Positions 18,751 through 32,622 of a stretch of DNA of 33,436 nt are shown piece by piece. The position numbers and the translations under genes are program-made. The notes below the pieces were generated by a model. That model had not been told where the DNA came from. It did not search any database and was given only the letters and a program-made list of their open reading frames with translations. This DNA is from Chara braunii (Eukaryota > Streptophyta > Charophyceae > Charales > Characeae), in contig BFEA01000143.1 in the NCBI GenBank assembly GCA_003427395.1, forward strand, positions 546,499 to 579,934, read 5' to 3'. Every line of letters starts with the position of its first letter. Within the stretch, counting starts at the first letter, position 1.

Positions 18751-18995
18751 GGAAATGTACATACCTTTCTCGGCCTTTTGGCTAAGATGACGTGTAGTAT
18801 CTGTTCTGATCAGTTTAATATCTGATCCGTGGTCCATTGGACCACACGATATTAAATTAATTCTTCTGGGCTTCGGAGGGGTCGTACGGGTAACTTGCTT
18901 GCTCGACCCCTTCAGCGTTGCCTCTGTATTGCACTGCAGCAGAGTGCGGCGCGGCCCTCCTCCCCTCCGAGGGAATTAAAAAAAAGGAAATGTAC
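18751..18995 (+). mobile_element. Retroposed insertion: U2 snRNA + A-tail with target-site duplication
   Basis: GGAAATGTAC precedes the first U2 base (18751-18760) and recurs directly after the A8 tail (18986-18995). An extra A on each side would make 11 bp. This is the usual footprint of LINE-type retroposition of a snRNA. No plant upstream sequence element (RTCCCACATCG type) or TATA box lies at the expected -70 and -30 positions, which are occupied by the neighbouring TIR element and AT-poor sequence, supporting a promoterless retrocopy. Confidence 0.8.
18761..18956 (+). ncRNA. U2: U2 spliceosomal snRNA, full-length copy (probable retropseudogene)
   Basis: U2 base-pairs with the intron branch site within the spliceosome. 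The copy starts with ATACCTTTCTCGGCC, keeps the GGCC-tttt-GGC hairpin region of stem I, and carries the branch-site recognition sequence GTAGTA at nt 34-39. Stem IIa is GATCAG/CTGATC (18808-18827), IIb is GTGGTCC-att-GGACCAC (18829-18845), and CACACGATATTAAATT follows, as in plant U2. Stem III is GGGGTCG/CGACCCC (18878-18910), and the stem IV region keeps TATTGCACTGCAG. The length of about 196 nt is normal. Odd points: the Sm site is interrupted (AATTCTTCTGGG instead of a U-run), and there is no visible promoter or plant 3' box. All helices remain paired, so either this copy is young or its source gene carried these changes. A transcribed gene is less likely but not excluded. Confidence 0.9.
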
Positions 18996-21900
18996 GGGTC
19001 ACTACAGGAGCGCTCAATTTCATCGGACTAGAAACATTTCTATTCTATTTAAAAAAAAAAAAAGGAAATGTACGGGTCACTACAGGAGCGCTCAATTTCA
19101 TCGGACTAGAAACATTTCTATTCTATTTAAAAAAAAAAAAAGGAAATGTACGGGTCACTACAGGAGCGCTCAATTTCATCGGACTAGAAACATTTCTATT
19201 CTATTTAAAAAAAAAAAAAGGAAATGTACGGGTCACTACAGGAGCGCTCAATTTCATCGGACTAGAAACATTTCTATTCTATTTAAAAAAAAAAAAAGGA
19301 AATGTACGGGTCACTACAGGAGCGCTCAATTTCATCGGACTAGAAACATTTCTATTCTATTTAAAAAAAAAAAAAGGAAATGTACGGGTCACTACAGGAG
19401 CGCTCAATTTCATCGGACTAGAAACATTTCTATTCTATTTAAAAAAAAAAAAAGGAAATGTACGGGTCACTACAGGAGCGCTCAATTTCATCGGACTAGA
19501 AACATTTCTATTCTATTTAAAAAAAAAAAAAGGAAATGTACGGGTCACTACAGGAGCGCTCAATTTCATCGGACTAGAAACATTTCTATTCTATTTAAAA
19601 AAAAAAAAAGGAAATGTACGGGTCACTACAGGAGCGCTCAATTTCATCGGACTAGAAACATTTCTATTCTATTTAAAAAAAAAAAAAGGAAATGTACGGG
19701 TCACTACAGGAGCGCTCAATTTCATCGGACTAGAAACATTTCTATTCTATTTAAAAAAAAAAAAAGGAAATGTACGGGTCACTACAGGAGCGCTCAATTT
19801 CATCGGACTAGAAACATTTCTATTCTATTTAAAAAAAAAAAAAGGAAATGTACGGGTCACTACAGGAGCGCTCAATTTCATCGGACTAGAAACATTTCTA
19901 TTCTATTTAAAAAAAAAAAAAGGAAATGTACGGGTCACTACAGGAGCGCTCAATTTCATCGGACTAGAAACATTTCTATTCTATTTAAAAAAAAAAAAAG
20001 GAAATGTACGGGTCACTACAGGAGCGCTCAATTTCATCGGACTAGAAACATTTCTATTCTATTTAAAAAAAAAAAAAGGAAATGTACGGGTCACTACAGG
20101 AGCGCTCAATTTCATCGGACTAGAAACATTTCTATTCTATTTAAAAAAAAAAAAAGGAAATGTACGGGTCACTACAGGAGCGCTCAATTTCATCGGACTA
20201 GAAACATTTCTATTCTATTTAAAAAAAAAAAAAGGAAATGTACGGGTCACTACAGGAGCGCTCAATTTCATCGGACTAGAAACATTTCTATTCTATTTAA
20301 AAAAAAAAAAAGGAAATGTACGGGTCACTACAGGAGCGCTCAATTTCATCGGACTAGAAACATTTCTATTCTATTTAAAAAAAAAAAAAGGAAATGTACG
20401 GGTCACTACAGGAGCGCTCAATTTCATCGGACTAGAAACATTTCTATTCTATTTAAAAAAAAAAAAAGGAAATGTACGGGTCACTACAGGAGCGCTCAAT
20501 TTCATCGGACTAGAAACATTTCTATTCTATTTAAAAAAAAAAAAAGGAAATGTACGGGTCACTACAGGAGCGCTCAATTTCATCGGACTAGAAACATTTC
20601 TATTCTATTTAAAAAAAAAAAAAGGAAATGTACGGGTCACTACAGGAGCGCTCAATTTCATCGGACTAGAAACATTTCTATTCTATTTAAAAAAAAAAAA
20701 AGGAAATGTACGGGTCACTACAGGAGCGCTCAATTTCATCGGACTAGAAACATTTCTATTCTATTTAAAAAAAAAAAAAGGAAATGTACGGGTCACTACA
20801 GGAGCGCTCAATTTCATCGGACTAGAAACATTTCTATTCTATTTAAAAAAAAAAAAAGGAAATGTACGGGTCACTACAGGAGCGCTCAATTTCATCGGAC
20901 TAGAAACATTTCTATTCTATTTAAAAAAAAAAAAAGGAAATGTACGGGTCACTACAGGAGCGCTCAATTTCATCGGACTAGAAACATTTCTATTCTATTT
21001 AAAAAAAAAAAAAGGAAATGTACGGGTCACTACAGGAGCGCTCAATTTCATCGGACTAGAAACATTTCTATTCTATTTAAAAAAAAAAAAAGGAAATGTA
21101 CGGGTCACTACAGGAGCGCTCAATTTCATCGGACTAGAAACATTTCTATTCTATTTAAAAAAAAAAAAAGGAAATGTACGGGTCACTACAGGAGCGCTCA
21201 ATTTCATCGGACTAGAAACATTTCTATTCTATTTAAAAAAAAAAAAAGGAAATGTACGGGTCACTACAGGAGCGCTCAATTTCATCGGACTAGAAACATT
21301 TCTATTCTATTTAAAAAAAAAAAAAGGAAATGTACGGGTCACTACAGGAGCGCTCAATTTCATCGGACTAGAAACATTTCTATTCTATTTAAAAAAAAAA
21401 AAAGGAAATGTACGGGTCACTACAGGAGCGCTCAATTTCATCGGACTAGAAACATTTCTATTCTATTTAAAAAAAAAAAAAGGAAATGTACGGGTCACTA
21501 CAGGAGCGCTCAATTTCATCGGACTAGAAACATTTCTATTCTATTTAAAAAAAAAAAAAGGAAATGTACGGGTCACTACAGGAGCGCTCAATTTCATCGG
21601 ACTAGAAACATTTCTATTCTATTTAAAAAAAAAAAAAGGAAATGTACGGGTCACTACAGGAGCGCTCAATTTCATCGGACTAGAAACATTTCTATTCTAT
21701 TTAAAAAAAAAAAAAGGAAATGTACGGGTCACTACAGGAGCGCTCAATTTCATCGGACTAGAAACATTTCTATTCTATTTAAAAAAAAAAAAAGGAAATG
21801 TACGGGTCACTACAGGAGCGCTCAATTTCATCGGACTAGAAACATTTCTATTCTATTTAAAAAAAAAAAAAGGAAATGTACGGGTCACTACAGGAGCGCT

Positions 21901-24900
21901 CAATTTCATCGGACTAGAAACATTTCTATTCTATTTAAAAAAAAAAAAAGGAAATGTACGGGTCACTACAGGAGCGCTCAATTTCATCGGACTAGAAACA
22001 TTTCTATTCTATTTAAAAAAAAAAAAAGGAAATGTACGGGTCACTACAGGAGCGCTCAATTTCATCGGACTAGAAACATTTCTATTCTATTTAAAAAAAA
22101 AAAAAGGAAATGTACGGGTCACTACAGGAGCGCTCAATTTCATCGGACTAGAAACATTTCTATTCTATTTAAAAAAAAAAAAAGGAAATGTACGGGTCAC
22201 TACAGGAGCGCTCAATTTCATCGGACTAGAAACATTTCTATTCTATTTAAAAAAAAAAAAAGGAAATGTACGGGTCACTACAGGAGCGCTCAATTTCATC
22301 GGACTAGAAACATTTCTATTCTATTTAAAAAAAAAAAAAGGAAATGTACGGGTCACTACAGGAGCGCTCAATTTCATCGGACTAGAAACATTTCTATTCT
22401 ATTTAAAAAAAAAAAAAGGAAATGTACGGGTCACTACAGGAGCGCTCAATTTCATCGGACTAGAAACATTTCTATTCTATTTAAAAAAAAAAAAAGGAAA
22501 TGTACGGGTCACTACAGGAGCGCTCAATTTCATCGGACTAGAAACATTTCTATTCTATTTAAAAAAAAAAAAAGGAAATGTACGGGTCACTACAGGAGCG
22601 CTCAATTTCATCGGACTAGAAACATTTCTATTCTATTTAAAAAAAAAAAAAGGAAATGTACGGGTCACTACAGGAGCGCTCAATTTCATCGGACTAGAAA
22701 CATTTCTATTCTATTTAAAAAAAAAAAAAGGAAATGTACGGGTCACTACAGGAGCGCTCAATTTCATCGGACTAGAAACATTTCTATTCTATTTAAAAAA
22801 AAAAAAAGGAAATGTACGGGTCACTACAGGAGCGCTCAATTTCATCGGACTAGAAACATTTCTATTCTATTTAAAAAAAAAAAAAGGAAATGTACGGGTC
22901 ACTACAGGAGCGCTCAATTTCATCGGACTAGAAACATTTCTATTCTATTTAAAAAAAAAAAAAGGAAATGTACGGGTCACTACAGGAGCGCTCAATTTCA
23001 TCGGACTAGAAACATTTCTATTCTATTTAAAAAAAAAAAAAGGAAATGTACGGGTCACTACAGGAGCGCTCAATTTCATCGGACTAGAAACATTTCTATT
23101 CTATTTAAAAAAAAAAAAAGGAAATGTACGGGTCACTACAGGAGCGCTCAATTTCATCGGACTAGAAACATTTCTATTCTATTTAAAAAAAAAAAAAGGA
23201 AATGTACGGGTCACTACAGGAGCGCTCAATTTCATCGGACTAGAAACATTTCTATTCTATTTAAAAAAAAAAAAAGGAAATGTACGGGTCACTACAGGAG
23301 CGCTCAATTTCATCGGACTAGAAACATTTCTATTCTATTTAAAAAAAAAAAAAGGAAATGTACGGGTCACTACAGGAGCGCTCAATTTCATCGGACTAGA
23401 AACATTTCTATTCTATTTAAAAAAAAAAAAAGGAAATGTACGGGTCACTACAGGAGCGCTCAATTTCATCGGACTAGAAACATTTCTATTCTATTTAAAA
23501 AAAAAAAAAGGAAATGTACGGGTCACTACAGGAGCGCTCAATTTCATCGGACTAGAAACATTTCTATTCTATTTAAAAAAAAAAAAAGGAAATGTACGGG
23601 TCACTACAGGAGCGCTCAATTTCATCGGACTAGAAACATTTCTATTCTATTTAAAAAAAAAAAAAGGAAATGTACGGGTCACTACAGGAGCGCTCAATTT
23701 CATCGGACTAGAAACATTTCTATTCTATTTAAAAAAAAAAAAAGGAAATGTACGGGTCACTACAGGAGCGCTCAATTTCATCGGACTAGAAACATTTCTA
23801 TTCTATTTAAAAAAAAAAAAAGGAAATGTACGGGTCACTACAGGAGCGCTCAATTTCATCGGACTAGAAACATTTCTATTCTATTTAAAAAAAAAAAAAG
23901 GAAATGTACGGGTCACTACAGGAGCGCTCAATTTCATCGGACTAGAAACATTTCTATTCTATTTAAAAAAAAAAAAAGGAAATGTACGGGTCACTACAGG
24001 AGCGCTCAATTTCATCGGACTAGAAACATTTCTATTCTATTTAAAAAAAAAAAAAGGAAATGTACGGGTCACTACAGGAGCGCTCAATTTCATCGGACTA
24101 GAAACATTTCTATTCTATTTAAAAAAAAAAAAAGGAAATGTACGGGTCACTACAGGAGCGCTCAATTTCATCGGACTAGAAACATTTCTATTCTATTTAA
24201 AAAAAAAAAAAGGAAATGTACGGGTCACTACAGGAGCGCTCAATTTCATCGGACTAGAAACATTTCTATTCTATTTAAAAAAAAAAAAAGGAAATGTACG
24301 GGTCACTACAGGAGCGCTCAATTTCATCGGACTAGAAACATTTCTATTCTATTTAAAAAAAAAAAAAGGAAATGTACGGGTCACTACAGGAGCGCTCAAT
24401 TTCATCGGACTAGAAACATTTCTATTCTATTTAAAAAAAAAAAAAGGAAATGTACGGGTCACTACAGGAGCGCTCAATTTCATCGGACTAGAAACATTTC
24501 TATTCTATTTAAAAAAAAAAAAAGGAAATGTACGGGTCACTACAGGAGCGCTCAATTTCATCGGACTAGAAACATTTCTATTCTATTTAAAAAAAAAAAA
24601 AGGAAATGTACGGGTCACTACAGGAGCGCTCAATTTCATCGGACTAGAAACATTTCTATTCTATTTAAAAAAAAAAAAAGGAAATGTACGGGTCACTACA
24701 GGAGCGCTCAATTTCATCGGACTAGAAACATTTCTATTCTATTTAAAAAAAAAAAAAGGAAATGTACGGGTCACTACAGGAGCGCTCAATTTCATCGGAC
24801 TAGAAACATTTCTATTCTATTTAAAAAAAAAAAAAGGAAATGTACGGGTCACTACAGGAGCGCTCAATTTCATCGGACTAGAAACATTTCTATTCTATTT

Positions 24901-27900
24901 AAAAAAAAAAAAAGGAAATGTACGGGTCACTACAGGAGCGCTCAATTTCATCGGACTAGAAACATTTCTATTCTATTTAAAAAAAAAAAAAGGAAATGTA
25001 CGGGTCACTACAGGAGCGCTCAATTTCATCGGACTAGAAACATTTCTATTCTATTTAAAAAAAAAAAAAGGAAATGTACGGGTCACTACAGGAGCGCTCA
25101 ATTTCATCGGACTAGAAACATTTCTATTCTATTTAAAAAAAAAAAAAGGAAATGTACGGGTCACTACAGGAGCGCTCAATTTCATCGGACTAGAAACATT
25201 TCTATTCTATTTAAAAAAAAAAAAAGGAAATGTACGGGTCACTACAGGAGCGCTCAATTTCATCGGACTAGAAACATTTCTATTCTATTTAAAAAAAAAA
25301 AAAGGAAATGTACGGGTCACTACAGGAGCGCTCAATTTCATCGGACTAGAAACATTTCTATTCTATTTAAAAAAAAAAAAAGGAAATGTACGGGTCACTA
25401 CAGGAGCGCTCAATTTCATCGGACTAGAAACATTTCTATTCTATTTAAAAAAAAAAAAAGGAAATGTACGGGTCACTACAGGAGCGCTCAATTTCATCGG
25501 ACTAGAAACATTTCTATTCTATTTAAAAAAAAAAAAAGGAAATGTACGGGTCACTACAGGAGCGCTCAATTTCATCGGACTAGAAACATTTCTATTCTAT
25601 TTAAAAAAAAAAAAAGGAAATGTACGGGTCACTACAGGAGCGCTCAATTTCATCGGACTAGAAACATTTCTATTCTATTTAAAAAAAAAAAAAGGAAATG
25701 TACGGGTCACTACAGGAGCGCTCAATTTCATCGGACTAGAAACATTTCTATTCTATTTAAAAAAAAAAAAAGGAAATGTACGGGTCACTACAGGAGCGCT
25801 CAATTTCATCGGACTAGAAACATTTCTATTCTATTTAAAAAAAAAAAAAGGAAATGTACGGGTCACTACAGGAGCGCTCAATTTCATCGGACTAGAAACA
25901 TTTCTATTCTATTTAAAAAAAAAAAAAGGAAATGTACGGGTCACTACAGGAGCGCTCAATTTCATCGGACTAGAAACATTTCTATTCTATTTAAAAAAAA
26001 AAAAAGGAAATGTACGGGTCACTACAGGAGCGCTCAATTTCATCGGACTAGAAACATTTCTATTCTATTTAAAAAAAAAAAAAGGAAATGTACGGGTCAC
26101 TACAGGAGCGCTCAATTTCATCGGACTAGAAACATTTCTATTCTATTTAAAAAAAAAAAAAGGAAATGTACGGGTCACTACAGGAGCGCTCAATTTCATC
26201 GGACTAGAAACATTTCTATTCTATTTAAAAAAAAAAAAAGGAAATGTACGGGTCACTACAGGAGCGCTCAATTTCATCGGACTAGAAACATTTCTATTCT
26301 ATTTAAAAAAAAAAAAAGGAAATGTACGGGTCACTACAGGAGCGCTCAATTTCATCGGACTAGAAACATTTCTATTCTATTTAAAAAAAAAAAAAGGAAA
26401 TGTACGGGTCACTACAGGAGCGCTCAATTTCATCGGACTAGAAACATTTCTATTCTATTTAAAAAAAAAAAAAGGAAATGTACGGGTCACTACAGGAGCG
26501 CTCAATTTCATCGGACTAGAAACATTTCTATTCTATTTAAAAAAAAAAAAAGGAAATGTACGGGTCACTACAGGAGCGCTCAATTTCATCGGACTAGAAA
26601 CATTTCTATTCTATTTAAAAAAAAAAAAAGGAAATGTACGGGTCACTACAGGAGCGCTCAATTTCATCGGACTAGAAACATTTCTATTCTATTTAAAAAA
26701 AAAAAAAGGAAATGTACGGGTCACTACAGGAGCGCTCAATTTCATCGGACTAGAAACATTTCTATTCTATTTAAAAAAAAAAAAAGGAAATGTACGGGTC
26801 ACTACAGGAGCGCTCAATTTCATCGGACTAGAAACATTTCTATTCTATTTAAAAAAAAAAAAAGGAAATGTACGGGTCACTACAGGAGCGCTCAATTTCA
26901 TCGGACTAGAAACATTTCTATTCTATTTAAAAAAAAAAAAAGGAAATGTACGGGTCACTACAGGAGCGCTCAATTTCATCGGACTAGAAACATTTCTATT
27001 CTATTTAAAAAAAAAAAAAGGAAATGTACGGGTCACTACAGGAGCGCTCAATTTCATCGGACTAGAAACATTTCTATTCTATTTAAAAAAAAAAAAAGGA
27101 AATGTACGGGTCACTACAGGAGCGCTCAATTTCATCGGACTAGAAACATTTCTATTCTATTTAAAAAAAAAAAAAGGAAATGTACGGGTCACTACAGGAG
27201 CGCTCAATTTCATCGGACTAGAAACATTTCTATTCTATTTAAAAAAAAAAAAAGGAAATGTACGGGTCACTACAGGAGCGCTCAATTTCATCGGACTAGA
27301 AACATTTCTATTCTATTTAAAAAAAAAAAAAGGAAATGTACGGGTCACTACAGGAGCGCTCAATTTCATCGGACTAGAAACATTTCTATTCTATTTAAAA
27401 AAAAAAAAAGGAAATGTACGGGTCACTACAGGAGCGCTCAATTTCATCGGACTAGAAACATTTCTATTCTATTTAAAAAAAAAAAAAGGAAATGTACGGG
27501 TCACTACAGGAGCGCTCAATTTCATCGGACTAGAAACATTTCTATTCTATTTAAAAAAAAAAAAAGGAAATGTACGGGTCACTACAGGAGCGCTCAATTT
27601 CATCGGACTAGAAACATTTCTATTCTATTTAAAAAAAAAAAAAGGAAATGTACGGGTCACTACAGGAGCGCTCAATTTCATCGGACTAGAAACATTTCTA
27701 TTCTATTTAAAAAAAAAAAAAGGAAATGTACGGGTCACTACAGGAGCGCTCAATTTCATCGGACTAGAAACATTTCTATTCTATTTAAAAAAAAAAAAAG
27801 GAAATGTACGGGTCACTACAGGAGCGCTCAATTTCATCGGACTAGAAACATTTCTATTCTATTTAAAAAAAAAAAAAGGAAATGTACGGGTCACTACAGG

Positions 27901-30900
27901 AGCGCTCAATTTCATCGGACTAGAAACATTTCTATTCTATTTAAAAAAAAAAAAAGGAAATGTACGGGTCACTACAGGAGCGCTCAATTTCATCGGACTA
28001 GAAACATTTCTATTCTATTTAAAAAAAAAAAAAGGAAATGTACGGGTCACTACAGGAGCGCTCAATTTCATCGGACTAGAAACATTTCTATTCTATTTAA
28101 AAAAAAAAAAAGGAAATGTACGGGTCACTACAGGAGCGCTCAATTTCATCGGACTAGAAACATTTCTATTCTATTTAAAAAAAAAAAAAGGAAATGTACG
28201 GGTCACTACAGGAGCGCTCAATTTCATCGGACTAGAAACATTTCTATTCTATTTAAAAAAAAAAAAAGGAAATGTACGGGTCACTACAGGAGCGCTCAAT
28301 TTCATCGGACTAGAAACATTTCTATTCTATTTAAAAAAAAAAAAAGGAAATGTACGGGTCACTACAGGAGCGCTCAATTTCATCGGACTAGAAACATTTC
28401 TATTCTATTTAAAAAAAAAAAAAGGAAATGTACGGGTCACTACAGGAGCGCTCAATTTCATCGGACTAGAAACATTTCTATTCTATTTAAAAAAAAAAAA
28501 AGGAAATGTACGGGTCACTACAGGAGCGCTCAATTTCATCGGACTAGAAACATTTCTATTCTATTTAAAAAAAAAAAAAGGAAATGTACGGGTCACTACA
28601 GGAGCGCTCAATTTCATCGGACTAGAAACATTTCTATTCTATTTAAAAAAAAAAAAAGGAAATGTACGGGTCACTACAGGAGCGCTCAATTTCATCGGAC
28701 TAGAAACATTTCTATTCTATTTAAAAAAAAAAAAAGGAAATGTACGGGTCACTACAGGAGCGCTCAATTTCATCGGACTAGAAACATTTCTATTCTATTT
28801 AAAAAAAAAAAAAGGAAATGTACGGGTCACTACAGGAGCGCTCAATTTCATCGGACTAGAAACATTTCTATTCTATTTAAAAAAAAAAAAAGGAAATGTA
28901 CGGGTCACTACAGGAGCGCTCAATTTCATCGGACTAGAAACATTTCTATTCTATTTAAAAAAAAAAAAAGGAAATGTACGGGTCACTACAGGAGCGCTCA
29001 ATTTCATCGGACTAGAAACATTTCTATTCTATTTAAAAAAAAAAAAAGGAAATGTACGGGTCACTACAGGAGCGCTCAATTTCATCGGACTAGAAACATT
29101 TCTATTCTATTTAAAAAAAAAAAAAGGAAATGTACGGGTCACTACAGGAGCGCTCAATTTCATCGGACTAGAAACATTTCTATTCTATTTAAAAAAAAAA
29201 AAAGGAAATGTACGGGTCACTACAGGAGCGCTCAATTTCATCGGACTAGAAACATTTCTATTCTATTTAAAAAAAAAAAAAGGAAATGTACGGGTCACTA
29301 CAGGAGCGCTCAATTTCATCGGACTAGAAACATTTCTATTCTATTTAAAAAAAAAAAAAGGAAATGTACGGGTCACTACAGGAGCGCTCAATTTCATCGG
29401 ACTAGAAACATTTCTATTCTATTTAAAAAAAAAAAAAGGAAATGTACGGGTCACTACAGGAGCGCTCAATTTCATCGGACTAGAAACATTTCTATTCTAT
29501 TTAAAAAAAAAAAAAGGAAATGTACGGGTCACTACAGGAGCGCTCAATTTCATCGGACTAGAAACATTTCTATTCTATTTAAAAAAAAAAAAAGGAAATG
29601 TACGGGTCACTACAGGAGCGCTCAATTTCATCGGACTAGAAACATTTCTATTCTATTTAAAAAAAAAAAAAGGAAATGTACGGGTCACTACAGGAGCGCT
29701 CAATTTCATCGGACTAGAAACATTTCTATTCTATTTAAAAAAAAAAAAAGGAAATGTACGGGTCACTACAGGAGCGCTCAATTTCATCGGACTAGAAACA
29801 TTTCTATTCTATTTAAAAAAAAAAAAAGGAAATGTACGGGTCACTACAGGAGCGCTCAATTTCATCGGACTAGAAACATTTCTATTCTATTTAAAAAAAA
29901 AAAAAGGAAATGTACGGGTCACTACAGGAGCGCTCAATTTCATCGGACTAGAAACATTTCTATTCTATTTAAAAAAAAAAAAAGGAAATGTACGGGTCAC
30001 TACAGGAGCGCTCAATTTCATCGGACTAGAAACATTTCTATTCTATTTAAAAAAAAAAAAAGGAAATGTACGGGTCACTACAGGAGCGCTCAATTTCATC
30101 GGACTAGAAACATTTCTATTCTATTTAAAAAAAAAAAAAGGAAATGTACGGGTCACTACAGGAGCGCTCAATTTCATCGGACTAGAAACATTTCTATTCT
30201 ATTTAAAAAAAAAAAAAGGAAATGTACGGGTCACTACAGGAGCGCTCAATTTCATCGGACTAGAAACATTTCTATTCTATTTAAAAAAAAAAAAAGGAAA
30301 TGTACGGGTCACTACAGGAGCGCTCAATTTCATCGGACTAGAAACATTTCTATTCTATTTAAAAAAAAAAAAAGGAAATGTACGGGTCACTACAGGAGCG
30401 CTCAATTTCATCGGACTAGAAACATTTCTATTCTATTTAAAAAAAAAAAAAGGAAATGTACGGGTCACTACAGGAGCGCTCAATTTCATCGGACTAGAAA
30501 CATTTCTATTCTATTTAAAAAAAAAAAAAGGAAATGTACGGGTCACTACAGGAGCGCTCAATTTCATCGGACTAGAAACATTTCTATTCTATTTAAAAAA
30601 AAAAAAAGGAAATGTACGGGTCACTACAGGAGCGCTCAATTTCATCGGACTAGAAACATTTCTATTCTATTTAAAAAAAAAAAAAGGAAATGTACGGGTC
30701 ACTACAGGAGCGCTCAATTTCATCGGACTAGAAACATTTCTATTCTATTTAAAAAAAAAAAAAGGAAATGTACGGGTCACTACAGGAGCGCTCAATTTCA
30801 TCGGACTAGAAACATTTCTATTCTATTTAAAAAAAAAAAAAGGAAATGTACGGGTCACTACAGGAGCGCTCAATTTCATCGGACTAGAAACATTTCTATT

Positions 30901-32622
30901 CTATTTAAAAAAAAAAAAAGGAAATGTACGGGTCACTACAGGAGCGCTCAATTTCATCGGACTAGAAACATTTCTATTCTATTTAAAAAAAAAAAAAGGA
31001 AATGTACGGGTCACTACAGGAGCGCTCAATTTCATCGGACTAGAAACATTTCTATTCTATTTAAAAAAAAAAAAAGGAAATGTACGGGTCACTACAGGAG
31101 CGCTCAATTTCATCGGACTAGAAACATTTCTATTCTATTTAAAAAAAAAAAAAGGAAATGTACGGGTCACTACAGGAGCGCTCAATTTCATCGGACTAGA
31201 AACATTTCTATTCTATTTAAAAAAAAAAAAAGGAAATGTACGGGTCACTACAGGAGCGCTCAATTTCATCGGACTAGAAACATTTCTATTCTATTTAAAA
31301 AAAAAAAAAGGAAATGTACGGGTCACTACAGGAGCGCTCAATTTCATCGGACTAGAAACATTTCTATTCTATTTAAAAAAAAAAAAAGGAAATGTACGGG
31401 TCACTACAGGAGCGCTCAATTTCATCGGACTAGAAACATTTCTATTCTATTTAAAAAAAAAAAAAGGAAATGTACGGGTCACTACAGGAGCGCTCAATTT
31501 CATCGGACTAGAAACATTTCTATTCTATTTAAAAAAAAAAAAAGGAAATGTACGGGTCACTACAGGAGCGCTCAATTTCATCGGACTAGAAACATTTCTA
31601 TTCTATTTAAAAAAAAAAAAAGGAAATGTACGGGTCACTACAGGAGCGCTCAATTTCATCGGACTAGAAACATTTCTATTCTATTTAAAAAAAAAAAAAG
31701 GAAATGTACGGGTCACTACAGGAGCGCTCAATTTCATCGGACTAGAAACATTTCTATTCTATTTAAAAAAAAAAAAAGGAAATGTACGGGTCACTACAGG
31801 AGCGCTCAATTTCATCGGACTAGAAACATTTCTATTCTATTTAAAAAAAAAAAAAGGAAATGTACGGGTCACTACAGGAGCGCTCAATTTCATCGGACTA
31901 GAAACATTTCTATTCTATTTAAAAAAAAAAAAAGGAAATGTACGGGTCACTACAGGAGCGCTCAATTTCATCGGACTAGAAACATTTCTATTCTATTTAA
32001 AAAAAAAAAAAGGAAATGTACGGGTCACTACAGGAGCGCTCAATTTCATCGGACTAGAAACATTTCTATTCTATTTAAAAAAAAAAAAAGGAAATGTACG
32101 GGTCACTACAGGAGCGCTCAATTTCATCGGACTAGAAACATTTCTATTCTATTTAAAAAAAAAAAAAGGAAATGTACGGGTCACTACAGGAGCGCTCAAT
32201 TTCATCGGACTAGAAACATTTCTATTCTATTTAAAAAAAAAAAAAGGAAATGTACGGGTCACTACAGGAGCGCTCAATTTCATCGGACTAGAAACATTTC
32301 TATTCTATTTAAAAAAAAAAAAAGGAAATGTACGGGTCACTACAGGAGCGCTCAATTTCATCGGACTAGAAACATTTCTATTCTATTTAAAAAAAAAAAA
32401 AGGAAATGTACGGGTCACTACAGGAGCGCTCAATTTCATCGGACTAGAAACATTTCTATTCTATTTAAAAAAAAAAAAAGGAAATGTACGGGTCACTACA
32501 GGAGCGCTCAATTTCATCGGACTAGAAACATTTCTATTCTATTTAAAAAAAAAAAAAGGAAATGTACGGGTCACTACAGGAGCGCTCAATTTCATCGGAC
32601 TAGAAACATTTCTATTCTATTT
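18986..32622. repeat. Perfect 78-bp tandem array, 175 units
   Basis: Each unit is 65 bp (GGAAATGTACGGGTCACTAC ... CTATTCTATTT) plus exactly 13 A. Unit starts step by 78 from 18986 to 32558, giving 174 full units and a final one that lacks its A-tract. The printed lines stay in phase every 780 bp throughout, so no indel exists, and I saw no substitution. The first 10 bp are the target-site duplication of the U2 insertion, and the A-tract mirrors the U2 A-tail. Because 78 is a multiple of three and one frame lacks stops, a 4592-codon open frame runs through it (18895-32673); this is an arithmetic consequence and not a gene. Identity this complete suggests either very recent amplification or an assembly loop. 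Confidence 0.98.

Noticed and set aside
18761-18956. Active U2 snRNA gene
   Set aside because: No upstream sequence element or TATA box lies at the expected distances, the Sm site is interrupted, and an A-tail with a target-site duplication marks retroposition. Not fully excluded because all stems are intact.
18986-32622. CRISPR array
   Set aside because: The units are contiguous and identical, with no variable spacers, and the context is eukaryotic with no cas genes.
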